Origin: Anaerolinea sp.
GTDB taxonomy: Bacteria; Chloroflexota; Anaerolineae; Anaerolineales; Anaerolineaceae
Direction of reading: 5' to 3'
Length of the DNA stretch: 10,000 bases
NCBI GenBank assembly: GCA_020216845.1
Contig: JAIWNK010000086.1
Coordinates: 1 to 10,000, forward strand
Part shown: piece by piece, positions 1 through 6,204 of the stretch
How positions within the stretch are numbered: the stretch's first letter is position 1
Layout of the letters: each line of letters opens with the position of its first letter
Notes under the pieces: generated by a model
Database searches by the model: none
Seen by the model: the letters and a program-made list of their open reading frames with translations, nothing else
Told to the model about the DNA's origin: nothing
Position numbers and translations under genes: made by a program

Positions 1-1386
1 GGAGATCCTCAGGGTATTCTAATTGATCAGTGGAAATTGTGGGAGCAGAAGACGGGGGTTCGGGTTGAAATTTCGGCGATGGATTGGTCGAACGCGCTTG
101 AGCGAATGAAGGCGGGCGAATTTGATGTCATAGATACAATTTTTTATACAGAAGAGCGGGCGCGATTTTTTGACTACTCAACGCCCTATCAGAAGATTGA
201 TGTGCCCATTTTTTTTCATCGCAATATTTCTGGCATTTCGGATGCACGCTCGCTGTATGGCTTTTCGGTTGCGGTCAAGCGAGGGGACGCGGTGATTGAT
301 GTGCTGCGCACTGCCGGCGTGCAGCAACTTGTTGAATATGATAGTTATGAATCCATCATTCAGGCGGCGCGTCAGGGCAAAGTGGTGGTGTTTGTGATGG
401 ATGAGCCTCCGGCCTTGTATTTGCTCTATCAAAACGGCTTGCAGGCGCAGTTTCGTTATACATATCCGCTCTATTCGGGGCAGTTTCATCGAGCGGTGCA
501 TAAAGGAGATGCGCAAACATTAAAACTGGTGCAAGACGGTTTCAATGCAATTTCTGCTGAGGAATATCGTGCGATTCAGCGCAAATGGCAAGGGGTGGGA
601 CGGGTAGATTCGGCGACATTGCGCACAGTGGGAATTGGGGCCGGGGTGCTGGGCGCCATCTTCCTGGCGATGGTGCTGTGGAATCGGGCGTTGCAGATCA
701 CTGTGCGGCAAAAGACGGCTGAATTGCGAAAAATGATTGACGAACTCAATCAGGCCAAGGCAATGGCGCAATTGGCCAATCAGGAACTTGCTCATGCCTA
801 CGATGCGACCCTGGCCGGATGGGCCGACGCGCTGGAACTGCGCGAACATGAAACTGCTGGGCATAGTCACCGTGTGGTGAGCCTGACTTTGGATTTGGCA
901 AGGCGATTGGGCTTTTCAGAAGAACAATTGGTGCATGTTCGGCGTGGGGCGTTGTTGCATGATATTGGCAAGATGGGCATTCCTGACTCGGTGTTGCTGA
1001 AGCCGACGGAATTGACCAAACGTGAGTGGGAAATTATGAAGCAGCATCCCATCTATGCCTATCAATTGCTGATCGGCATTCCCTATCTGCGCCCGGCAAT
1101 GGATATTCCTTACCTGCATCACGAACGCTGGGATGGCAGTGGGTATCCATTGGGGTTGAAGGGAGAAGCAATTCCCCTGGCAGCGCGCATCTTTGCGGTG
1201 GTGGATGTGTGGGATGCTTTGATTTCCGATCGTCCATATCGGCGGGCCTGGCCCTGTCAGATGGTTTTGGATTATCTACGCTTGCAGGCGGGCAAGACGC
1301 TCGACCCGCAGGTAGTGGAGGCTTTTTTGCAGTTGTTGCAAGAACTGGATGTGTGTCAGACGCAGAAACCGATGACAGATGTCTGA
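1..1386 (+). CDS. Membrane sensor with solute-binding domain and HD-GYP cyclic-di-GMP phosphodiesterase domain (5'-partial)
   Basis: The frame is open from base 1 (first residues GDPQGILIDQW), so the true start, signal peptide and first lobe of the sensor lie upstream. Counting codons from base 1, residues 1 to about 195 resemble a family 3 solute-binding protein (for example FDVIDTIFYT, RARFFDYSTPY, SIIQAARQGK). A single membrane helix lies at about 207-227, followed by a Lys/Glu/Gln-rich coiled-coil linker at about 230-270. The rest is an HD-GYP domain with all expected metal and active-site motifs: GHSHR (287-291), LLHDIGK with HD at 320-321, QHP (H349), HHERWDGSGYP (HH 373-374, GYP 381-383) and D402 in VVDVWDA. 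HD-GYP enzymes hydrolyse cyclic di-GMP to pGpG or GMP. The likely role is ligand-controlled c-di-GMP turnover at the membrane. There is no GGDEF partner domain. It ends 46 bases before the ATPase gene with no visible terminator between. Confidence 0.93.
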   Translation, partial: GDPQGILIDQWKLWEQKTGVRVEISAMDWSNALERMKAGEFDVIDTIFYTEERARFFDYSTPYQKIDVPIFFHRNISGISDARSLYGFSVAVKRGDAVIDVLRTAGVQQLVEYDSYESIIQAARQGKVVVFVMDEPPALYLLYQNGLQAQFRYTYPLYSGQFHRAVHKGDAQTLKLVQDGFNAISAEEYRAIQRKWQGVGRVDSATLRTVGIGAGVLGAIFLAMVLWNRALQITVRQKTAELRKMIDELNQAKAMAQLANQELAHAYDATLAGWADALELREHETAGHSHRVVSLTLDLARRLGFSEEQLVHVRRGALLHDIGKMGIPDSVLLKPTELTKREWEIMKQHPIYAYQLLIGIPYLRPAMDIPYLHHERWDGSGYPLGLKGEAIPLAARIFAVVDVWDALISDRPYRRAWPCQMVLDYLRLQAGKTLDPQVVEAFLQLLQELDVCQTQKPMTDV

Positions 1387-1419
1387 TGGCTTGGGGTGCT
1401 TTGTAGGGAAAGAAGCCGG

Positions 1420-1425
1420 TATAAT
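1420..1425 (+). promoter_or_regulatory. -10 box TATAAT of a probable leaderless promoter
   Basis: A perfect TATAAT ends seven bases before the ATG at 1433. Transcription would be expected to begin at or within a base or two of that ATG. No Shine-Dalgarno sequence precedes the ATG. The -35 position (about 1397-1402, TGCTTT) is poor and there is no TG extended -10, so the case rests on the -10 match and its position. Confidence 0.5.
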
Positions 1426-1432
1426 ACGGGCC

Positions 1433-3169
1433 ATGAAGCCGCTGATTGAGTTGAAAAATGTGCAATATGGATATCCGGGGCGGGGGGGAGGAAGTAGCCG
1501 GGTTGCTTTGCAAGATGTAGATTTGCAAATTGGTGAGGGAGAGTGGGTTGCTGTGGTGGGGGCCAATGGCTCTGGCAAGACAACTTTTGCACGTTTGTGC
1601 TGTGGGTTGTTGCTGCCGGATGCCGGGCAAGTTTGGGTGGCGGGCATGAACAGAGCGGAAACGCGCCATCGCGCCGAGATTCACAGCCGGGTGGGGATGG
1701 TGTTTCAATCACCTGAGGATCAGCTGGTGGCAACGACGGTTGCAGAAGATGTGGCGTTTGGATTGGAGAATTTGCAGCTGACGCCGCGGGAAATTGGACG
1801 AAGGGTGGAAGAAACCTTGCGGGCGGTAGGGCTGTGGGAGTTGCGCGACCGTCCGCCGCATTTGCTGTCTGCCGGGCAGGTGCAGCGCCTGGCTTTGGCG
1901 GGGGTGTTGGCTTTGCGTCCACAGGCGGTTATTTTTGATGAGGCGACCGCAATGCTGGACCCGCAAGGGCGTCATATGGTGCAAAAATGGATGCGGCGAC
2001 TGCACGACAGGGGCGTGACCGTGATTGCGGTGACGCATTTCATGGATGAGGCCGCCTTGGCGCAGCGGGTGATTGTTTTGCGGGGTGGGCAGATTGTTGC
2101 GGATGGCAGTCCGGCGCAGATTTTTGCCGATTCGCAAGCGCTGGAAAGCTGGGGGTTGGAATTGCCGCCGGCTGCAGCTTTGGCAGAGCGTTTGCGGCCC
2201 TGGTTAACAGGGCTGCCGCAGCATTTATATACGGAAGAGGCGCTCTTGGCTTCTTTGCCATCTTTTTCTGGCCATGGCTTTCGTGAGCAGAGATCGCTTG
2301 CTCAGGTGGAGGCATCCTCTGCGGGGGGAGCTGCATTTGTGGCGCGTGGACTGCAACATGAATATTTGAGCGGAACGCCTTTTGCCAGCATGGCGCTGCG
2401 CAATGCGAACGTAGAGGTTGCGCTGGGCGAGGTGCATGGTTTGGCTGGCGCAACGGGCTCGGGAAAATCTACTCTTTTGCAGCACTTGAATGGCTTGCTG
2501 AAACCACAGGCCGGGCAGGTGCTGGTGTTGGGAGAGGCACTACACGAGCCGGGGGTAGATTGGGTGGCGCTACGTCGTCGGGTGGGGCTGGTGTTCCAAA
2601 ACCCGGAGGTGCAATTTTTTGAGCCCTATGTGGGGGATGAGGTGGCTTTTGGGCCGCGTTTGGCCGGCGTCAGCGATTTGCGTGAACGGGTGCGGTGGGC
2701 AATGGAGGTGGTGGGGCTGGATTTCGAAACTTTCAAAGACCGCTGGCTGATGAGCTTGAGCGGAGGAGAAAAGCGGCGTGTGGCCTTGGCCTCGGCGCTG
2801 GCTTTGCAGCCGCAGGCTTTGCTGTTGGATGAACCAACTGCAGGGCTTGACCCGCATATGCGGCGCAGTGTGTTGCGGTTATTGCGTTCCTTGGGTCAGG
2901 AAGGTAAAACGTTGCTGCTTTCTTCGCACCGGATGGAAGACCTGGCCTGGTTGTGTGGACGATTGACGGTGTTTGCAGGGGGACAAGATGTGCTCCGCGG
3001 CGCAGCGGGTGAAGTGTTTGAGCAGGTGACAGCGCTGCGCACCTGGGGCCTGGAACCGCCATTGGCGGCACGTGTGGCAAAGACTTTGATTGAGCGCGGC
3101 TGGCCGTTGCCGGTGGGGTTGGCGCGTCCCTCGGCTTTGGCACAGGCATTGCACGAGGTGTTGCAATGA
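1433..3169 (+). CDS. ECF transporter energy-coupling ATPase, two fused ABC cassettes (EcfA-EcfA' type)
   Basis: The 578-residue protein powers uptake of a vitamin or other micronutrient by hydrolysing ATP on the inner face of the membrane, together with EcfT and a substrate-binding S component. Cassette 1 has Walker A GANGSGKTT (K49), the Q-loop FQSPEDQLVATTVAEDVAFG typical of the EcfA/CbiO family, signature LSAGQ (145-149), Walker B IFDEA (E170) and H-loop H202. Cassette 2 has Walker A GATGSGKST (K345), FQNPEVQFF, signature LSGGE (442-446), Walker B LLLDEPTAGLD (E467) and H499. Both cassettes look catalytically complete. Most bacteria encode the two ATPases separately; fused forms such as YkoD are also known. 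I chose ATG 1433 because family similarity begins at MKPLIELKNVQYGYPG; an in-frame ATG at 1379 would add 18 residues with no family resemblance and overlap the previous gene. Its stop overlaps the EcfT start (ATGA), so the two are translationally coupled. Confidence 0.94.
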   Translation: MKPLIELKNVQYGYPGRGGGSSRVALQDVDLQIGEGEWVAVVGANGSGKTTFARLCCGLLLPDAGQVWVAGMNRAETRHRAEIHSRVGMVFQSPEDQLVATTVAEDVAFGLENLQLTPREIGRRVEETLRAVGLWELRDRPPHLLSAGQVQRLALAGVLALRPQAVIFDEATAMLDPQGRHMVQKWMRRLHDRGVTVIAVTHFMDEAALAQRVIVLRGGQIVADGSPAQIFADSQALESWGLELPPAAALAERLRPWLTGLPQHLYTEEALLASLPSFSGHGFREQRSLAQVEASSAGGAAFVARGLQHEYLSGTPFASMALRNANVEVALGEVHGLAGATGSGKSTLLQHLNGLLKPQAGQVLVLGEALHEPGVDWVALRRRVGLVFQNPEVQFFEPYVGDEVAFGPRLAGVSDLRERVRWAMEVVGLDFETFKDRWLMSLSGGEKRRVALASALALQPQALLLDEPTAGLDPHMRRSVLRLLRSLGQEGKTLLLSSHRMEDLAWLCGRLTVFAGGQDVLRGAAGEVFEQVTALRTWGLEPPLAARVAKTLIERGWPLPVGLARPSALAQALHEVLQ

Positions 3170-3984
3170 GTGACTTTGAATTTTTGCGCCATGTGACAAT
3201 TGGACAGTTTGCTGCACAAGATTCGCCCTTACGACGACGCGATAGCCGTGCCCGTCTGGTGGCACTGATCTGTTTGTTGGTTGGCGTGACCTTTGCTACG
3301 CATCCGGCGGGGTTGCTGTTGGGCCTGCTGCTGACCTTGCTGGGCTTGTGGCTTGGCCGTGTGCCATTTGGGTTTGCCTTGCGGGGATTGTTGCCGCCCT
3401 TGCCTTTTTTGTTGTTTTTGGCTTTCTTGCAGGTGTGGATCAATCCATTGCCGGATAGCAATATCCTTTGGCAGGCAGGCCCGTTGCTGCTCAGTGGTGC
3501 AGACCTGTGGGCTGGCCTGGGGTTGTTGGTACGTTTCAGTGCTTTGCTGTTATTGTTGACACTTGGCACGTTTAGCATGTCTACGATGGAAATGACGCGC
3601 TCACTGGGACGGTTGCTTTTACCGTTGGGGCGGTTGGGTTTGCCAACACAGGATGTAACCATGGCAATGCAAATTACGTTGCGATTTTTACCTTTGTTAG
3701 CGCAGACAGCCGAACGCATTGCCAAAGCGCAGGCAGCGCGTGGGCTGGATTGGGAGCGCGGTCAGCGTAATTTGTTTGAACGGGTGCGGCAGGTGCTGCC
3801 CATGTTAACGCCGCTGTTTGTCAATAGCTTGCGGCGCGCTGAACAGATGGCTTTGGCTATGGATAGCCGCGCCTATGCTGCCCGGCCAGGGCGCAGTTCA
3901 TGGGTTGAGTACCATTTTAATGGTTGGGATGCGGCCTTGGTTCTGTTCGCGTTTGTGGGTGCGACGGCGATGATCTGGTTGTAA
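3166..3984 (+). CDS. ECF transporter transmembrane protein EcfT
   Basis: The 272-residue integral membrane protein is the scaffold that couples the two ATP cassettes to the S component. The sequence shows several hydrophobic segments (for example residues about 28-85 and 105-135, and a last one at the C-terminus, DAALVLFAFVGATAMIWL). The cytoplasmic coupling helices carry the paired short motifs of the family: AARG (R192) in AKAQAARGLDWERG and the SRAY motif (R235) in AEQMALAMDSRAYA. These Arg residues in EcfT proteins dock into the ATPase dimer. Length is normal for the family. The gene starts within the last codons of the ATPase gene (ATGA overlap), so the pair is one operon. Its stop is one base from the stop of the convergent S-component gene. 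Confidence 0.93.
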   Translation: MSDFEFLRHVTIGQFAAQDSPLRRRDSRARLVALICLLVGVTFATHPAGLLLGLLLTLLGLWLGRVPFGFALRGLLPPLPFLLFLAFLQVWINPLPDSNILWQAGPLLLSGADLWAGLGLLVRFSALLLLLTLGTFSMSTMEMTRSLGRLLLPLGRLGLPTQDVTMAMQITLRFLPLLAQTAERIAKAQAARGLDWERGQRNLFERVRQVLPMLTPLFVNSLRRAEQMALAMDSRAYAARPGRSSWVEYHFNGWDAALVLFAFVGATAMIWL

Positions 3985-3985
3985 A

Positions 3986-4543
3986 CTAGAGCCGCGCTCC
4001 CTTGCGCCGTCCAATGGCAATCTGCTTCCAGGCAGCAACAACGCCCAACACCAAAAAAGCTGAAACGCCGGCTTCTAGCAGGCCGTTGGAGAGAATGATG
4101 GGGGGCAGGGCTGCCCAGGGCAAGAAACCCAGCACGCCAATCATGCCGAGCACCAACAGGGTGTTGGTCAGGCTGCCGACAATACCGGCACCGATGAGCC
4201 CGGCAGCTGGCCAGCGTTGCAGGGCGCGCCAGGCCAGCCAGGCCAACGGGCCAATGAACAGGCGCGGTATTACGGAGAGCAACGGGTTGGTGAACCAAAT
4301 GTCTACCGGGCCGGTTGGGGCAATGGCCGCTTGTAATAAGCTGAATAGGCCGAAGATGAGCCCAACCAACAGACCTACAATGGGGCCTTCCAACACGGCG
4401 GCAATGATCACCGGCACGTGCATAATTGTCAGCGAGGCGCCGCTGAACCAGGGGATGAAGCCCCAACGGGTGAGGCCAAGAAAGATGGAAATGGCCGCCA
4501 GAATTCCGGCAACAACAATTTTACGTGTGCGTTCTTGAGGCAT
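3986..4543 (-). CDS. ECF transporter substrate-binding S component, substrate not assigned
   Basis: The 185-residue hydrophobic protein fits the ECF S-component family: about six membrane helices with the motifs GASLTIMHVPVIIAAVLEGP, GLLVGLIFGLFSL and PLLSVIPRLFIG. From memory these resemble the COG4684-like/PanT group, so pantothenate or another B-vitamin-like compound is possible, but the substrate cannot be read from the sequence. The S component binds the nutrient and is coupled to EcfT and the ATPases encoded next door. I start it at MPQERTRK (ATG at 4543-4541), preceded by GGAG at 4557-4554; the frame is open upstream to 4651 but that stretch is charged/cysteine-containing, unlike the family, and covers the promoter. 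Unlike most dedicated ECF operons, it lies on the opposite strand to its partners and has its own promoter. Confidence 0.88.
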   Translation of the reverse strand: MPQERTRKIVVAGILAAISIFLGLTRWGFIPWFSGASLTIMHVPVIIAAVLEGPIVGLLVGLIFGLFSLLQAAIAPTGPVDIWFTNPLLSVIPRLFIGPLAWLAWRALQRWPAAGLIGAGIVGSLTNTLLVLGMIGVLGFLPWAALPPIILSNGLLEAGVSAFLVLGVVAAWKQIAIGRRKGARL

Positions 4544-4577
4544 GACTTGATAGCTCCAAAACAAAGGAATGCTCAGA

Positions 4578-4583
4578 ATTGTA
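4578..4583 (-). promoter_or_regulatory. Extended -10 promoter of the S-component gene
   Basis: On the - strand the sequence reads TGGTACAAT: a TACAAT -10 with a TG one base upstream (extended -10). The hexamer 17 bases upstream (4606-4601, TGTCAA) is a poor -35, which the extended -10 may compensate. Transcription would begin near 4571, giving a leader of about 28 bases with GGAG at 4557-4554. No riboswitch could fit in that leader. Confidence 0.5.
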
Positions 4584-4600
4584 CCACACAGCGCGCGGCC

Positions 4601-4629
4601 TTGACATCGGGTGGGGTTTGCCTTACAAT
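4601..4629 (+). promoter_or_regulatory. Sigma-70-type promoter of the metal-binding lipoprotein gene
   Basis: A perfect TTGACA (4601-4606) is separated by exactly 17 bases from TACAAT (4624-4629). This is the best-matched promoter in the window. Predicted start of transcription is about 4636-4637. The gene then has GGAGG at 4656-4660, five bases before the ATG at 4666. Confidence 0.8.
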
Positions 4630-4652
4630 TGAAAAAAGTTTTCATTTTCAAT
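4628..4652 (+). promoter_or_regulatory. Inverted repeat, candidate metal-responsive operator
   Basis: ATTGAAAA (4628-4635) and TTTTCAAT (4645-4652) form a perfect 8-bp inverted repeat with a 9-base spacer. A second nested palindrome, TGAAAA-N3-TTTTCA, lies at 4630-4644. The element begins inside the -10 box and covers the predicted transcription start, the place where a repressor would block initiation. Zinc uptake genes are commonly repressed by Zur or another Fur-family protein at AT-rich palindromes here. The sequence does not exactly match any Zur consensus I know, so the regulator is inference. Confidence 0.5.
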
Positions 4653-4665
4653 AACGGAGGTTAAA

Positions 4666-6033
4666 ATGGAGAAGTCTTTTAGGCGTTTATGGGCGGTTGT
4701 GATACTCGTGGCTGTGTTGTTATCGGCTTGTTCCACTCGGCCGGTGACCTCAGAAAAACCTGCTTTGCGGGTGTTGGCTGTCGAGTCGTTCGTTGCGGAT
4801 ATGGCCCAAAATGTGGCTGGCGACCGTGCACAGGTACAAACGTTGATCCCGTTGGGGTTGGATCCTCATGCTTTTGAGCCAACGCCGCAAGATGTGGCTA
4901 AGATCGCCGAGAGCAATGTGCTCATAGTCAATGGGGCGGGTGTTGAAGAATGGTTAGAGCCAGTGCTGCAGAATGTGGATGGGCAGCGGCTGGTGATTGA
5001 AGCCTCTGCCGGCTTGCAAAGCCGCACAGCTCGAGAGGGAGAAGAAGCGGTGATGAGCCCTGAAGAAAAGGCCGATGCATTGTGTGCCGATATGAAGGGG
5101 CTCGTTGCCACCGAGGAGAAGGTTAGTGGCACAGAACGGGCTAGTGCAACCCAATTGCACGATGAACACGCACCTCAAGGCGGGGCACATGAGCATGTCT
5201 TGGAGCTGCTCACGCTGCGTTTGAATGCTCAGGCCGGGAATCGGTTTGGCGGGTTTGTGTTGTTGGATGTGGAAGAAGCCGGGGATACGTTCATCGCCGC
5301 ACAAGCTGGCGAGCTGACCATTTTCGACGCTGCTGGTCAAGAGGTGGAGATTGAGAACACCTTGCCGCTGGCTTGCAGTGGCCTTGCTCAGGCCTGGGTG
5401 GCCGAGTTGCAGCCGGGGGAATATGTGTTGGCCTTGAGCAATTTTGCCAATGAGACAACCCCATTTGTGGCCGGGCCGATGGCTGGGCATCATCATCACC
5501 ATGAGGGCGATCCGCATTTCTGGCTCGATCCTCTTTCGGCTGTGCACTATGTCGAGAACATTCGCGATGGTTTGATTCAGGCAGACCCGGAAGGGAAGGA
5601 GTTGTATACGAAGAATGCAGCGGCGTATATTGCCCGTCTGCAGGAGTTGGATGGTTGGATTCGGGAGCAGGTGAAAACGATTCCGCCGGAGAATCGTTTG
5701 ATTGTGACCAACCATGAAAGCTTTGGCTATTTTGCAGATCGGTATGGCTTTACAGTTGTTGGCACGATCATCCCGAGCGTCAGCACGGGGTCGGCGCCTT
5801 CGGCGCAGCAACTGGCGCGTTTGGTAGACCGAGTGCGCTCAACGGGTGCAAAAGCGATTTTCTTGGAGACGGGTTCAAACCCGCAGCTTGCGCAGCAAAT
5901 TGCTCAGGAAACGGGGTTGCATGTCGTCAGTGATCTATATACGCATTCGATTACGCCGCCGGGTGGCAATGCGCCGACATACATTGACATGATGAAGTAC
6001 AATGTGCAGGCAATTGTTCAGGCCTTGAAGTAA
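4666..6033 (+). CDS. Zinc/manganese-type ABC transporter substrate-binding lipoprotein with a large inserted domain
   Basis: This 455-residue protein is a cluster A-I metal-binding protein (ZnuA/TroA/AdcA type) that captures a divalent metal, probably zinc, outside the membrane. Residues 1-21 form a signal peptide ending in the lipobox LSAC (lipidated C22). The metal ligands are visible in the usual order: H68 (GLDPHAFEPTP), H284 (GDPHFWLDP), H350 (VTNHESFGYF) and D423 (SDLYTHSITPPG). Normal members are about 300 residues. Here residues about 118-282 are inserted between the first and second ligand, where E. coli ZnuA has only a short His-rich loop. The insert contains C140, a His-rich stretch (H165, H168, H175, H177), a probable beta-sandwich (about 178-270) with C237, and a five-His run (275-279). 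No znuB or znuC neighbour is present; a terminator follows, so this is a single-gene unit. Metal specificity is unproven. Confidence 0.9.
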   Translation: MEKSFRRLWAVVILVAVLLSACSTRPVTSEKPALRVLAVESFVADMAQNVAGDRAQVQTLIPLGLDPHAFEPTPQDVAKIAESNVLIVNGAGVEEWLEPVLQNVDGQRLVIEASAGLQSRTAREGEEAVMSPEEKADALCADMKGLVATEEKVSGTERASATQLHDEHAPQGGAHEHVLELLTLRLNAQAGNRFGGFVLLDVEEAGDTFIAAQAGELTIFDAAGQEVEIENTLPLACSGLAQAWVAELQPGEYVLALSNFANETTPFVAGPMAGHHHHHEGDPHFWLDPLSAVHYVENIRDGLIQADPEGKELYTKNAAAYIARLQELDGWIREQVKTIPPENRLIVTNHESFGYFADRYGFTVVGTIIPSVSTGSAPSAQQLARLVDRVRSTGAKAIFLETGSNPQLAQQIAQETGLHVVSDLYTHSITPPGGNAPTYIDMMKYNVQAIVQALK

Positions 6034-6054
6034 ACCCTGAGAAAGCTTGGATGG

Positions 6055-6090
6055 AACGGGGCTGTTTAACAAAACAGCCCCGTTCTTCTT
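6055..6090 (+). terminator. Rho-independent-type terminator after the metal-binding lipoprotein gene
   Basis: A perfect 13-bp stem (6055-6067 with 6072-6084), containing the GC-rich core CGGGGCTG, closes on the 4-base loop AACA. It is followed by CTTCTT rather than a pure T-run. It starts 21 bases after the stop codon. It ends the single-gene unit and insulates serC. Confidence 0.87.
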
Positions 6091-6113
6091 AAGACAATAG
6101 GGACGAAAAGCAG

Positions 6114-6142
6114 TTGTCAAAACGTCAGATAGCCGCTATGAT
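6114..6142 (+). promoter_or_regulatory. Promoter of serC
   Basis: TTGTCA (6114-6119) and TATGAT (6137-6142) are spaced by exactly 17 bases, each one mismatch from consensus. Transcription should begin near 6149, giving a leader of about 55 bases before the ATG at 6205. The promoter lies 30 bases past the upstream terminator, so serC is transcribed on its own. Confidence 0.75.
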
Positions 6143-6152
6143 ACAAAGTAAA

Positions 6153-6170
6153 CCCCCAATGGACGGGGGG
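6153..6170 (+). other. GC-rich hairpin near the 5' end of the serC leader
   Basis: CCCCC (6153-6157) can pair with five of the six Gs at 6165-6170 around a loop of seven or eight bases. It would lie within the first 20 or so bases of the predicted serC transcript. It may stabilise the 5' end of the message or modulate expression. It is too short to match any riboswitch class I know, and no T-run follows, so it is not a terminator. Confidence 0.4.
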
Positions 6171-6204
6171 AACCGATACCATTTTTCAAAGAGAGGCGTA
6201 ACTC

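Noticed and set aside
1387..1432. A vitamin riboswitch upstream of the ECF operon.
   Set aside because: The gap is 46 bases and the -10 box lies seven bases before the ATG, so no aptamer fits. The S-component leader of about 28 bases is also too short.
1477..1491. G-rich run (four Gs, C, seven Gs, A, two Gs) near the start of the ATPase gene, as a phase-variable tract or G-quadruplex.
   Set aside because: It encodes ordinary residues (PGRGGG) before cassette 1, seven Gs is short for slippage, and the last G-tract is too short for a canonical three-layer quadruplex.
2733..3725. A 330-codon open frame on the - strand, and other long - strand frames at 1034-1708, 4954-5811 and 6484-7290.
   Set aside because: They lie wholly opposite well-recognised genes, encode Pro/Arg/His/Gln-rich sequence with no family resemblance, and result from the G/T-rich codon use of the real genes.
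4585..4600. GC-rich GCGCGCGGCC stretch between the divergent promoters as a regulatory palindrome.
   Set aside because: GCGCGC is self-complementary by composition, short, and forms only part of the two spacers.
4544..4651. A 36-residue longer N-terminus for the S component.
   Set aside because: The added residues do not resemble the family, cover the - strand promoter, and the Met at 4543 has a GGAG upstream.
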